From Gracilaria vermiculophylla (taxonomy: Eukaryota > Rhodophyta > Florideophyceae > Gracilariales > Gracilariaceae), in the NCBI GenBank assembly GCA_019155205.2, contig JAHNZQ020003149.1, forward strand, positions 1,080,830 to 1,144,829: 64,000 nt of DNA, given 5' to 3'. This document shows, in pieces, positions 55,098-64,000 of this stretch (positions are counted from its first letter, which is position 1; every line of letters begins with the position of its first letter). Below the pieces are notes generated by a model that was not told the DNA's origin, made no database searches, and saw only the letters and a program-made list of their open reading frames with translations. The position numbers were made by a program, and so were the translations under genes.

Positions 55098-56201
55098 ATG
55101 CGAAGCGCGCTCCGCGTTGGCAGTACCATGGGCAGGGACGCGAGCGCGGAAGGCGCGGCAGGCGCGGCAGGCGCGGCAGGCGCGGCAGGCGCGGCAGGCG
55201 CGGCAGGCGCGGCGGCGGCGTTCAGCGCGAGCGCGGCGCTGCGGGTGAGGGCTCGGCGCGGCGCGGCGGCGAGCGCGCGGCGCGGCGCGGCGCACGGGCT
55301 GCGGGCGGCGACGGCGCGCGGCGGCGCGCGGCGCATCGCGTTCGACCCGCAGTGGCCGGCGGCGCGCGGGGCGTTCGGCGAGGTGTTCTTCGGCACGGAG
55401 GAGCGGTCGCAGACGGAGGTGGTGCTCAAGCGGTGCCGGCGCGGGCACACTGCGCGCGCGCTGTTCCGCACGGAGCGCATGGTGAACCGCGCGCTGCACG
55501 GCGACCAACACTGGCCGCTGTACCTGGGCGAGCACCAGCGCGACAGCGAGCAGTACCTGGTGTGGCGGCGGGAGCGCAACGCGGCCACGCTGCACAGCTA
55601 CCTGTTCGAGCGGCGCATCGGCGAGCTGTGCGACGCGCTGGGCGTGGCGGGCGGGGCGCGCGCGGGCGCGGGCGCGGACGGCGCGCTGTTCGAGGCCGTG
55701 GTGCGGCAGCTGCTGGAGGCGGTGGCGGAGCTGCACGACAGCGGCTTTGTGCACCGCGACGTGAAGCCGGCCAACGTGCTGGTGGTGGCGGGCGAGACGC
55801 GCGGCAGCGCACGCCTCAAGCTCATCGACTTTGGCAGCTGCCGCGACGTGCGCCCGCTGCGGCGCTGGTTCAACGGCGGCGCCGACACTCTGGACGAGCT
55901 GTACGCGGCGCCGGAGTCGCGCTTCACGCTGGGCGCGCACGCCGCCAAGTTCGACGTGTTCAGCGTGGGCATGGTGGCGCTGCCGGCCGCGTACGGCGCG
56001 CTGCGCGGCGAGGCGGCGCTGCGCCAGGCGCGCGGCCGCCTGGCGGCCGCGCACTGGCGGCTGCTGGCGCCGCCGGACGGTGGCGGCGGCGGCGATGAGC
56101 GCGTGCTGCGGCTGCTGCGCAGGATGCTGAGCGCGCGCGCCGCGGCGCGCCCGCACGCGCGCGAGGCGCTGCGCGAGCTGCGCACCGCCTTCGCGCGCTG
56201 A
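55098..56201 (+). CDS. protein kinase, probably plastid-targeted
   Basis: 367 residues from the ATG at 55098; an ATG at 55128 is also possible. The N-terminus has seven Gly-Ala-Ala units and then an Arg/Ala/Ser-rich stretch that looks like a transit peptide. Kinase motifs: glycine loop RGAFGEVFFG (90-99), VVLKR with Lys111, HRDVKPANV (219-227), LIDFGSC (242-248), YAAPE (269-273) and FDVFSVGM (285-292). All catalytic residues are present, so it should be an active Ser/Thr kinase. YAAPE and the spacing after DFG recall chloroplast STN7/STN8-like kinases, but the resemblance is general. It stands just downstream of EF-P on the same strand and shares its extreme GC. Confidence 0.75.
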   Translation: MRSALRVGSTMGRDASAEGAAGAAGAAGAAGAAGAAGAAAAFSASAALRVRARRGAAASARRGAAHGLRAATARGGARRIAFDPQWPAARGAFGEVFFGTEERSQTEVVLKRCRRGHTARALFRTERMVNRALHGDQHWPLYLGEHQRDSEQYLVWRRERNAATLHSYLFERRIGELCDALGVAGGARAGAGADGALFEAVVRQLLEAVAELHDSGFVHRDVKPANVLVVAGETRGSARLKLIDFGSCRDVRPLRRWFNGGADTLDELYAAPESRFTLGAHAAKFDVFSVGMVALPAAYGALRGEAALRQARGRLAAAHWRLLAPPDGGGGGDERVLRLLRRMLSARAAARPHAREALRELRTAFAR

Positions 56202-56515
56202 GCGGTCGCGCGCGCCGCGCGCCGCGCTGATTGGCGCAGCTGCGTCGCGCGCTGCGCGGCGCACAAACTGCCGCGCGCCGCGACGCGCCGCGTGTGCGGC
56301 CGCTCGCGCCGCGCCGCTCCCCGCCGCCGCGCGCCGCTCACCGCGCGCCGCCGCCCACCGCGCGCCGCCTTCCGCGCGAGAGCCGTTATCCTTCGCCCAC
56401 GCCAGCTCATTGGGTCGCCGCCCTCGCGCGCCGCGCCTGTATCTTTCTGCTCCCGCGCTCACCGTTCGCAGCTCGTCGCGCGCCCTCCGCTACCCCCTCC
56501 CGCGCCCCGCCCGCC

Positions 56516-56869
56516 ATGTCGTTCGTCAAGTCGTGGTACCGCCGCGCCGCCAACAGACACGCGCTGCAGCTCGTGCACGCGTCGCCCTCGTCGTCCCCGA
56601 CCAACGCCTCCGCCTCGTCGCGCCGCGACACAAGTGCTTGGTTCGACAACTTTGGCTCCTCCAGCGAGCTGCGCCTGGACAACTCGCCCGCCTCGCGCAA
56701 CAACCATCGCGCCCCGACCCACACCAACCTGTCGCCGCAGTCGTCGCAAACGCGACCCACTTGGTTCAAACGCCGATCCTCCCTCACCCACTCCTCTACC
56801 AATTCCACCCGACCGTTTCGCACCTTTAATCTCGTCGCCTGCTTCGGTCTGTCGTCTTCTAGTTCATGA
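56516..56869 (+). CDS. small Ser-rich protein, uncertain
   Basis: 117 residues from the ATG at 56516. It begins SFVKSWYRRAANRHALQL, then low-complexity Ser/Thr/Asn/Arg sequence, ending in Ser repeats. The frame is open, but in this GC-rich DNA long frames arise by chance, and an equally long frame exists on the other strand. Base composition falls toward ordinary within it. No family recognised. Confidence 0.3.
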   Translation: MSFVKSWYRRAANRHALQLVHASPSSSPTNASASSRRDTSAWFDNFGSSSELRLDNSPASRNNHRAPTHTNLSPQSSQTRPTWFKRRSSLTHSSTNSTRPFRTFNLVACFGLSSSSS

Positions 56870-56957
56870 ATGCCTGTCTACCAAACCGTTTTGAGCGTGT
56901 AAAAAAAGCTATCTCTTCCGCCCACACCCCCTCCGCCACTCCCCCCTGCCTCGTTGC

Positions 56958-57749
56958 TCACGTCAGCTTGCTCCGCTTCACGCCGATCCCACCTCTGTAC
57001 AGCACCGACGAGGCGCTCTGCTTCTTCATGCCTGCCGCCTGCTGCCTGTTCGCTCTTCTGCGCGCCATCTCCGAAAGCGCCTGTTTGTACTGTCGCTTGC
57101 TTTCTACCCGCTTTCGCCCTTCTTCCTCTCTGCCTTTTCGCAGCGCGTCTTGGCTCGCCGTCACCGGCTTTGCCATCGCTTTGGCGCTCGCTCCCTGCGC
57201 CTTGTCGTCGCCGCCATTGGCTTTGCTCTTGCTCTTCTTGGCAACAATCGTGTCGCCGCGCGGAATTTCTGCCCCACCGCCGCACACCGTGTTGTTGAGA
57301 TGCTGCCTCAGCGCTTCCATCGGGTTGTTCACGTACGCCTCGTGCGTCTGCACCCTGCGCACCTGCTCCTTTTCCACCTCCACAATCCTGCACCGCTGCT
57401 TCCACGACAGCCTCCCCTTGCCCTCGCCGCCCGTCGAGCCCGATCGCCCATCGCGCCCATCGCGCGCCTCCTCGCCGTCCAGCTCCAGCACGGCCGACGA
57501 CAAGTCGCCCAGCCCCTTGAGAAGCGCCCCCTGCGCGCGGTGCTGCCTCGCCACCCGCTCCAGCTCGATGCGCTGCAGCTCCGCCCGAATAAACTGCTTT
57601 TTGTGCTCCGCGCGCTGCCTGGTCTGCAGCCTCTTCTTGCGCCCGCGGTGCAGCGTCGGCTGCGTCCCCTTCGAAATCGCCGGCGCGCCCGCCGTCTTGA
57701 GCGGCGCGTCGGCCGCGCGCGCCGCCTTCGCGAAGCGGCGCTTCGCCAT
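56958..57749 (-). CDS. SLX9-like ribosome biogenesis protein
   Basis: 263 residues from the ATG at 57749; the frame is open to 57905 but begins with TTG there. Very basic, with long helical stretches. The segment FIRAELQRIELERVARQHRAQGALLKGLGDLSSAVLEL followed by SWKQRCRIVEVEKEQVRRVQTHEAYVNNPMEALRQHL fits the order of the SLX9/FAM207 family (KKEK helix, GDL..L..L, then E..R...VL.HP.F..NP..AI..HL). SLX9 works in 18S rRNA processing and 40S export in the nucleolus. The last 100 residues form an extra basic extension that family members usually lack. The call is from motif order only. Confidence 0.5.
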   Translation of the reverse strand: MAKRRFAKAARAADAPLKTAGAPAISKGTQPTLHRGRKKRLQTRQRAEHKKQFIRAELQRIELERVARQHRAQGALLKGLGDLSSAVLELDGEEARDGRDGRSGSTGGEGKGRLSWKQRCRIVEVEKEQVRRVQTHEAYVNNPMEALRQHLNNTVCGGGAEIPRGDTIVAKKSKSKANGGDDKAQGASAKAMAKPVTASQDALRKGREEEGRKRVESKRQYKQALSEMARRRANRQQAAGMKKQSASSVLYRGGIGVKRSKLT

Positions 57750-58164
57750 CGCGCGCGCGCGCTCTGCGTCGTGCGCCGCGGTCGCCGCGGCGGGCGGTGC
57801 GAGCTGCGGCGGGCGGGCGCGGTTGGGCAGCGTGACGCGTCTCCTCCGCGCGCCGCCGCGCGCGGCGCTGCTACTGAGCGCCCCCCGGCGCCGCCGGCGC
57901 GCCAAATTAAATTAATCGTTCGCATCTTGCGCGCGCGCGTCCACATGATGCACTCGGGTGCGAGGCGCGCGCCCGCCGCGCGCCGCTGCGCGGCGCGGCG
58001 CTGCGCGCGGGCGCGCGGGAGGCTGCGCCTGCCGGCCGCCACCGCGCCGCGCGCACTGCGGGGGGCGCTGGCGGAGGGCGCGTTCTTGCCGTCACCGTTG
58101 CGGCAGAAGCTTCCGGCGCGCCTTCAGCGCGTCCGAGCTCCCAACTCTGCGCACTTTGGTCTCC
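57750..58164. promoter_or_regulatory. GC-rich divergent region
   Basis: About 415 bp of extreme GC between the SLX9-like gene (-) and the GNAT-like gene (+), with runs of alternating CG. A short AT island lies at 57902-57916 (CAAATTAAATTAATC). No motif identified. Confidence 0.35.
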
Positions 58165-58887
58165 ATGCAGCCGCCTGCGCATCCCGGCTGGCGCCAGGCG
58201 CAGACGCGGTCGCCGTGCACCGCTTCCAAACCGTTCGGTGCAGGCACGCAGAGCGCGCTCAAGCCGCCCCGCCCCAACGCCGCGTTCCAGCTTGCGGCCG
58301 TCGCCCGCCCAGCGCGCTCCAAACGCCCGCAGTCAATCTGCTGCGCCGCAGAGCCAGTCCGAAAACACGCCAGCGCTCTGTCCACGGTGAGCGCCCTCGC
58401 GCGCCGCAGGGGCTACACTCTAAAAGACAATAGCTTCGGCCCGTTCTTGAACCTCTCCTTGATCGAGGCCAGTCAGCGTTCCAAGGCGGCAACCTTATCG
58501 GGCTTTCTGTTGCCCAACCGACTGCACATCGAGTCGTACAGATCGCTGCAGTCCCAGGTTCAGCGCAGCTTGTTGCACGTGTCCCCGGGAATGATTCTGT
58601 TCGTCGCCGCGCTCGCCGTTGCCAAACAAAATCGCGTGCAGTGGGTGTATGGGCTGGCGATTGAAGACGCTCCTCAACAACATCGCCGTCTCTTGAGGTA
58701 TCTGAAGCGTTTCGGAGGGCAGTATGTCATGACAGTGAGAGAGGACCTTGCCAGCGTTCCGGCCAGAATCTTTTACGGTGGATTTGGAACAATTATCCGT
58801 GGCCCAGTTGACCAAATGTTTCAAAGAGGACTCGCTATGATGCAAAGAACAATACGCACCGAGACACTGTCCGAACACCATAGCTAA
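58165..58887 (+). CDS. GNAT-like protein with plastid-type N-terminus
   Basis: 240 residues from the ATG at 58165. The first 85 or so residues are basic, Pro/Ala-rich and GC-rich; the rest is ordinary in composition. The C-terminal half (ALAVAKQNRVQWVYGLAIEDAPQQHRRLLRYLKRFG, then IFYGGFGTII) resembles the end of acetyltransferase-fold proteins predicted in plant chloroplasts (..HRRLVRYYKR.GF.., WGG.GTRM). The resemblance is from memory. The front half of a GNAT domain, including the acetyl-CoA loop, is not evident, so it may be a divergent or non-catalytic member. It ends 65 bp from the end of UTP18. Confidence 0.55.
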   Translation: MQPPAHPGWRQAQTRSPCTASKPFGAGTQSALKPPRPNAAFQLAAVARPARSKRPQSICCAAEPVRKHASALSTVSALARRRGYTLKDNSFGPFLNLSLIEASQRSKAATLSGFLLPNRLHIESYRSLQSQVQRSLLHVSPGMILFVAALAVAKQNRVQWVYGLAIEDAPQQHRRLLRYLKRFGGQYVMTVREDLASVPARIFYGGFGTIIRGPVDQMFQRGLAMMQRTIRTETLSEHHS

Positions 58888-58952
58888 GTAAAAAAAGATA
58901 AGCGCTTTATAAACATTCCGTCACCTCTGTATGCCCAGTCAATGCCTCATGT

Positions 58953-60461
58953 TCATGAGGCTGGATATGCCATGATCCGAATCAAGTGCACATCACCCTT
59001 GTCGTTTCCGACCGCTAGATATCCGCTGTTTGGGCTGAACGCCAGACAGCAACTACGACGTACATACGTTTTCGATGAAGGCCAATTGGTAAAAACAGTC
59101 ATACTTGGAGTATGAGCGATCCGAATTGCGTTGCTCTTCTCATGTGATGAAAAAGCCATCAGCTGCCCATCACAATTAAATTTCACGTCGTCTATATCCG
59201 TTGTGAGATTCTTAAACGCTTTCACCGGCGATTCGGTGCGAATGCCAAACATATTGCCACCCGACTTCCCCAATCGTCCACTTGGATACACGTTCAGTAT
59301 GCCTGAATCTGAGCCAACGGCGTAGTGGCTGTTTGACACCGCAAGGCTCGTGACATGAATGGCACCTTCGTCCTTGTGCGCATCCACGCAACCCATCGTC
59401 CGAACATCCCACAAACGTATTGTTCCCTGTACGGTGGAGGAGTACACGTAATGCTCTGACTCTCCAAGTGGCGCGAATGCCAAACATGCGACGCGTCCAT
59501 TGTGTCGAAGTTGGCCAATTTCACGTTTGGACTTGTTATCCACTATGACGGCCTTTCCGTGCTGTCCCAGAAACCCCAGTTTCGACCCGTCCGCAGAAAC
59601 TTCAAAGCTTTCCCATGATTTTTCTTCATGATTGGACAGAGTTCTGATAACTGAAGCCCTTCCGGACTCCATGTCCAGCTGATAGAAGAACCGTCTTCGG
59701 CTAGTCAGAATTACTTCGTTGCCTCCCCCAGCAAACTTGGCTCCATAGATGGGGAATCGATTCACGTGCAGACTTTGGATTTTTGTAGAGTGCTTCCCTT
59801 CTATTTGGTAAATGCGCAAAGTTTTGTCCAATCCAGCGGTGAGCAGCAGACGCCCGCTCGGATGAAACTGGACGCAGCGGGCCTCGGCCTCACAGCGATC
59901 TCCGTAGTTAGCATGTTTAAGAAGTTGAATATCTAGGACCTTCTTCGGAAGTACCGGCGGCCCATTGGAAATCCCCATGGCGGCTTGCGCTCGTTTTCTT
60001 TTTGTCAGTAAACTTCCCGTTGTGCGCAGCAACGATCTCACATTCTCGGCCAAATCTCTTTCTGATTCGCTCATATCTTCATCGCCAGAACTTTCATCGT
60101 CACTGATATCGGCATTCTTGTCTTTCTTTTGAGAAGGAAGCTGAGCCCATCCCCCAACGGTTCCGCGAGCCATATTTTCGTTTCCATAAAATTCCTGAAT
60201 ACGTTTTGCATACTCCGTTGCAGTTATCTTATCTTCTCCAAGGGTCTTGCGCAGTTTTTTTCTACGAGGGACGTTTAACAGATTAACTTCTAGCTTCCCA
60301 TCGTCGTCATCAACCCAAACTGGCTTCGCGCCCTTCTTGGATTGTTGACCAGAAACTAGTGCTCCATCTGTAGGATTCTCCGGCAAAGAAACAACCCTGA
60401 CTTCTTCATTTAGTTCGTCCGGCTCGCGATCAACAAAAAACGCGGAGTCTGTAGAAGTCAT
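58953..60461 (-). CDS. UTP18: U3 snoRNP component UTP18, WD40 protein
   Basis: 502 residues from the ATG at 60461; the frame continues upstream only through a TTG. The N-terminal region has KPVWVDDDD (46-54), LRKTLGEDKITATEYAKRIQEFY and an acidic stretch, all typical of UTP18. WD40 repeats fill about 165-500, for example CVQFHPSGRLLLTAGLDKTLRIY, SSTVQGTIRLWDVRTMG and LAFSPNSGYLAVGNDKGDVHLI. UTP18 is part of the small-subunit processome and recruits the exosome through its N-terminal region in other eukaryotes. It stands close to another likely small-subunit factor (SLX9-like). Confidence 0.92.
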   Translation of the reverse strand: MTSTDSAFFVDREPDELNEEVRVVSLPENPTDGALVSGQQSKKGAKPVWVDDDDGKLEVNLLNVPRRKKLRKTLGEDKITATEYAKRIQEFYGNENMARGTVGGWAQLPSQKKDKNADISDDESSGDEDMSESERDLAENVRSLLRTTGSLLTKRKRAQAAMGISNGPPVLPKKVLDIQLLKHANYGDRCEAEARCVQFHPSGRLLLTAGLDKTLRIYQIEGKHSTKIQSLHVNRFPIYGAKFAGGGNEVILTSRRRFFYQLDMESGRASVIRTLSNHEEKSWESFEVSADGSKLGFLGQHGKAVIVDNKSKREIGQLRHNGRVACLAFAPLGESEHYVYSSTVQGTIRLWDVRTMGCVDAHKDEGAIHVTSLAVSNSHYAVGSDSGILNVYPSGRLGKSGGNMFGIRTESPVKAFKNLTTDIDDVKFNCDGQLMAFSSHEKSNAIRIAHTPSMTVFTNWPSSKTYVRRSCCLAFSPNSGYLAVGNDKGDVHLIRIMAYPAS

Positions 60462-63400
60462 TGCAATCACAATGCTTGGCTCCGGAGGTACCTGTGAGAG
60501 GAATTTTTGAAGACAGCCTCTGGATTGCAATGATTGTTATCCCCGAGGATAACTTGTTGTCTTCCACGCAGCGATAGTCGGCGGACATGCGCACGCATTC
60601 GTTTTCCTGGCGGGACAGAATAGGAAGAGGGGATTAACGTGTTGCAAAAGCCGGTCGTTGACCGAACGTTCGCCGGCCGCTGGATGATGAGTTTACAGAT
60701 CATGGCAAAACGGCAAAATAAAGAACATAATTATCTAAAACTTTCCGTTTCGGAAGGTGCAACTTGGCACAGTTGTGCTACAGAGGTGCAGTAATGGGAC
60801 GCACAGTTTTCTGACTGAGTTTTGTCTACCGCAGGTTGCAGCACAGCGGTCACCTTCGTTGCTATCTACACTGATAGGAAGATGTCTGTGCGGACCGGGG
60901 TTACGGCAGTTGGAGCATTTGTGCCACCCATGATCGCTGTAATCCGTATCCTTCTTATTTCGAACAGTACACGGAGGGATTCACGTTCCACGACACTGAA
61001 AATTCATTCCGCACTGGCTCTGATTGATGGTGACCGTCGGTGTCATTTGCTGTGTATGTTCACTTTCCCCAGTAAATCTCAAGAAAAGCTATCATGACAA
61101 CTGCCTTTCTACTCATCGTACTTCACGTATGTAGTTTTTATGTGAGAAGCCAGGTCCGTTTGTGGTCATTGTACTACGATTCTCGAGCACTTCTGGAGTT
61201 ACGTGCAGGTCATCAAAAATCCATACTTACTTAGCATAGTGCATTCAGCATAACAGATTCCACAATTGCTTGTTTCCAGTGAACGGCATAGTTGATGAAT
61301 ACAGGAAACCCCAGCACAACTTCTGTCGTTCAGTCTTGATTCATTTCAGGGATATACTAAGATATCTGTATCAATCCAAGAACCGCCAGAGCAGCATAGA
61401 GAGACAAACCAGGTGCCACTCTGTACCCTTGGACCCGGAGATTTCTGTCGCAATTATATTACTCGAGAGAACAAAGTCATGTGCAGCAGAACTATTTTTG
61501 GTTGGTTATGTGTCTCCAAAAGTTCCGAAATTGGCTTTTCTAATTTCTTCTTTAGCACGACCTCGCAATCAGCTGTTTGAAACTTCCGTGTGAGCTATTC
61601 TTGGAAAAAGAAAGTTTAATTGAATGTTTGCGATTCCAAACAGGACGCAGCTGGAGTTCGGGCACGTGCATCTCGCTTTCACGCGGTGCGCCTGTCTCCA
61701 ATCCACTCTCGTGATCAGAGCGCTATGTTAACTCAGACGAATCTCCAAAGGAGGCCATGAATGGATGTGGAAATACAAAAATCAAAAAACGCTACGGTGA
61801 TTCGCATCATACAGCTCCACTGTCGCGGTTTTTTCGGAGCCGAAAACAGACTCCTGAACATGTAATACATCAAAGGATGTGGTGCTTCGATGATCACTCT
61901 CGAAAGCCTTCAGAACAGAGATGCTGCAAAACGTCCCTGCCGTGGTCGGACAAAAAACCAGCAGTTGGAGATGACGTAGTCTATTACTTTCTCGCCCTTT
62001 TTCCAGAGCACATGCATCATTGAGGAGCTCCACCTCAGCTTGGCAATTGAAAGCTGACGTCCACGAAAAAGAAAATAAAGAATGCAGACTTAATCTATAT
62101 CTTCTTTCACGGACTTCTCAAGAAAGACAAGTTCATCAGCGTACCCGAGGTGGTAGGTATTCCCTGTTTTAAAAAGACTGCTCACACTGTAGATAGCACA
62201 GAGTCAGACAAATACTTTTTCAAGGCGCCCATCCATGACTTGATATTGAAAAAATGGAAATTAAGCTCTGTACCAGTTGGAGCGCGTCGGATTTATCAGC
62301 TGAATGTCTTTAAATCATCGGCAGATGCAAGACAACATCCAGTCCTTTTCCATCGACTAGGAAGATTGATATCGTAATCTCTTAAGAAATCGAAAGAGGA
62401 GAAACGTATTCACAACTATCCGTGCACATTTGCCAATAACAACTCCAGCCACGCAAGATATCCTTCGAGACTCGCTTGCAGAAAGCTTGCGGCATTTGTG
62501 TCTGAAACCCAAGACTCTTTGGCACCAGTCTTTAATAACAAACAGCTCGAAATCCGAGAGGTGGTGCGCGTGAACGCGTGACAAACTTCCAAGAATTATT
62601 TTTATCTTTCCTTGGGTTACCACAGAAGGCGCGTACACCGTTGTGTTTTACTGCGTTTCAGAAGAATGGGCTGGGATAGAACACGCAAGCGTCCAGCGTT
62701 AAAGGGCTTTAACACGCAAGCCAGTGGCTTGCGAGCTCTTCCCCTCTGGCAATACTTGCCAAGAACACGAGGATTGAGAAGACCGGTCTTGTGATAGTCC
62801 ATCACCGAGAGGAAATTAGCCAGAGCTTAAAAGTAACGTGTGCGAGCGGAGCAATTTATACTCTCTTTAATTCATTATGAGAGTGCATTTTTGAAACTTG
62901 TTCTCTGTACTGCGTCGGGGCAATCTTAGGAAGCTCATAAAACAAATCTACTCATGATGAACTACGAACATATCACTTTGTCTATCCATTTGGCGGGGAT
63001 AGATTGGAGTTTTGAGAACAGGAAACTTGATGCCTGAGAGAACTCTTCTCTGAGCGGGCGACATGCTTCTATCCTGCTTCCTTTTTTTTTTTTTTTGCCT
63101 TTTGGTTGGAAAACAGGAGTTTGCTTTCATGATTCATGGTGAGCATCAAGCACTTGTGTTGAGAATTTTACTGAGAACACTTTATGGCAACACGAGACTT
63201 GCAGAGAACATATTTTGTGTTTTTGACGACCTACACATGTGTTCCGTAACTGCACAAATGTACAAATCTTAACCTAGAGCTCTCTCGTGGTTTAAAGGCT
63301 AACCGTAAGACGAAAACATCAGCGTATGTTTATCATAATCCATCACCGGCTTTGTTTGTTCCACAGCTCATCAATTGAGAGGGAAGATCATCATTGACGA

Positions 63401-64000
63401 TTTATCATTATAGAATCGTTACATGTGGCGCTCGTGGAGCTAAGTTCTCTACGAACTTTCCTTTTCTTATGAAAAGCAGAGTCAGATTCCAAACGTTGAA
63501 AAAGGTGAACCATTTTGAGGCGGCCACCGTTCTACTATGCCACAGAGGCACCACACTTTGCGTGACCATAGCTGATTGCACAGCAAGTGCTCGGAGCTTG
63601 CACGGGCTAATGACGTCACAGGCCTTTGCATGGCTTGTACCGTGCAGGAGACTGCTCCTCCTCCACGAGCAATGAGGTGTATAGGTTCTGGGCACCTGGA
63701 AAGCACACTGTGTGCAGTGGTTTTCAAAGCTCAATCATTTCACGGGGGTGAGATGCGAAACAAGATGCTTGAACGTATGAAAACTGCCTTGCTTCTATGG
63801 AAGGTTTTTATTTCATTGCTTCAACGGCGCGAGCTTTCGATGCGCTTCCACGTACGAAGGGCACCTTGTAGGTACGTCAAAAGGCAAACCGTTTCGCACA
63901 AATGGCACTCGGTGTCGAGCGCACCTGCGACGTTTACAACCATTCCTTGCACAAGAGGTAGAATACAGCACTTCATGGCTGTTGTTCCAACACGTTAGTA
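60462..64000. other. gene-free stretch
   Basis: 3.5 kb with ordinary composition, only short frames on both strands, none recognised. A poly-T run lies at about 63084-63098. No similarity to the repeats of the first 34 kb was noticed. It could be intergenic DNA or hold a non-coding or intron-rich gene I cannot see. Confidence 0.45.

Noticed and set aside
58396..58418. A 23-nt GTGAGC...CGCAG segment as an intron at the edge of the GC-rich block
   Set aside because: Too short for a spliceosomal intron, and the frame is open across it.
53548..58433. Many long overlapping frames on both strands in the GC-rich block (for example 54216-56462 minus and 57150-58433 plus)
   Set aside because: High GC makes stop codons rare, and these frames have Arg/Ala-only composition and lie opposite genes with recognisable domains.
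1..64000. tRNA, rRNA, CRISPR arrays, bacterial operons or phage genes
   Set aside because: No cloverleaf-like box A/B pairs, no rRNA core sequence and no spaced direct repeats were seen; gene structure is eukaryotic.
60462..64000. Short frames such as 61270-61593 and 63576-63998
   Set aside because: No recognisable domain, no neighbouring exons that could extend them, and lengths expected by chance at this GC content.

Overview
This looks like nuclear DNA of a photosynthetic eukaryote, most plausibly a red alga. The nuclear genes include an elongation factor P with an organelle-type N-terminal extension, a UPF0301/DUF179 protein and a two-CxxC membrane protein resembling plant chloroplast proteins. 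They sit beside typical eukaryotic genes (RPN3, SIL1, symplekin, UTP18, SLX9-like). Genes are nearly intron-free: only two introns were found, both 85 nt with GT...AG ends. Organism identity is an inference.

Region 1 (1-34 kb) is a graveyard of nested transposable elements. A chromodomain Ty3/gypsy family is present in three copies. Copy 1 fills the first 6.3 kb, with gag-pol broken only by nonsense codons. Copy 2 (6.3-11.8 kb) is heavily decayed. Copy 3 (16.9-25.1 kb) has both LTRs, a candidate primer binding site, an internal deletion and two later insertions. All three carry an antisense ORF between pol and the 3' LTR. The family LTR is about 554 bp (TG...CA) and occurs six times, including solo copies with 5-bp target duplications. 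Three Tc1/mariner-type elements (15.0, 19.9 and 31.6 kb) and at least three PIF/Harbinger elements (27.0, 27.8 and 32.7 kb) are nested in one another. A 100-N assembly gap lies inside the last Harbinger copy.

Region 2 (34.5-60.5 kb) is a compact gene island. In order: AAA+ ATPase (-), two-domain glycosyltransferase (+), DUF179 protein (+, one intron), RPN3 (-, one intron), zinc-ribbon membrane protein (+), SIL1 (-), symplekin (+), amidase (+), plastid EF-P (+), protein kinase (+), a small Ser-rich ORF (+), SLX9-like (-), a GNAT-like protein (+) and UTP18 (-). Convergent neighbours are only 65-170 bp apart. From about 53.6 to 58.4 kb base composition jumps to extreme GC, and the downstream edge of that block falls inside a gene.

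Region 3 (60.5-64 kb) holds no gene I can recognise. No rRNA, tRNA or CRISPR array was seen anywhere in the window.
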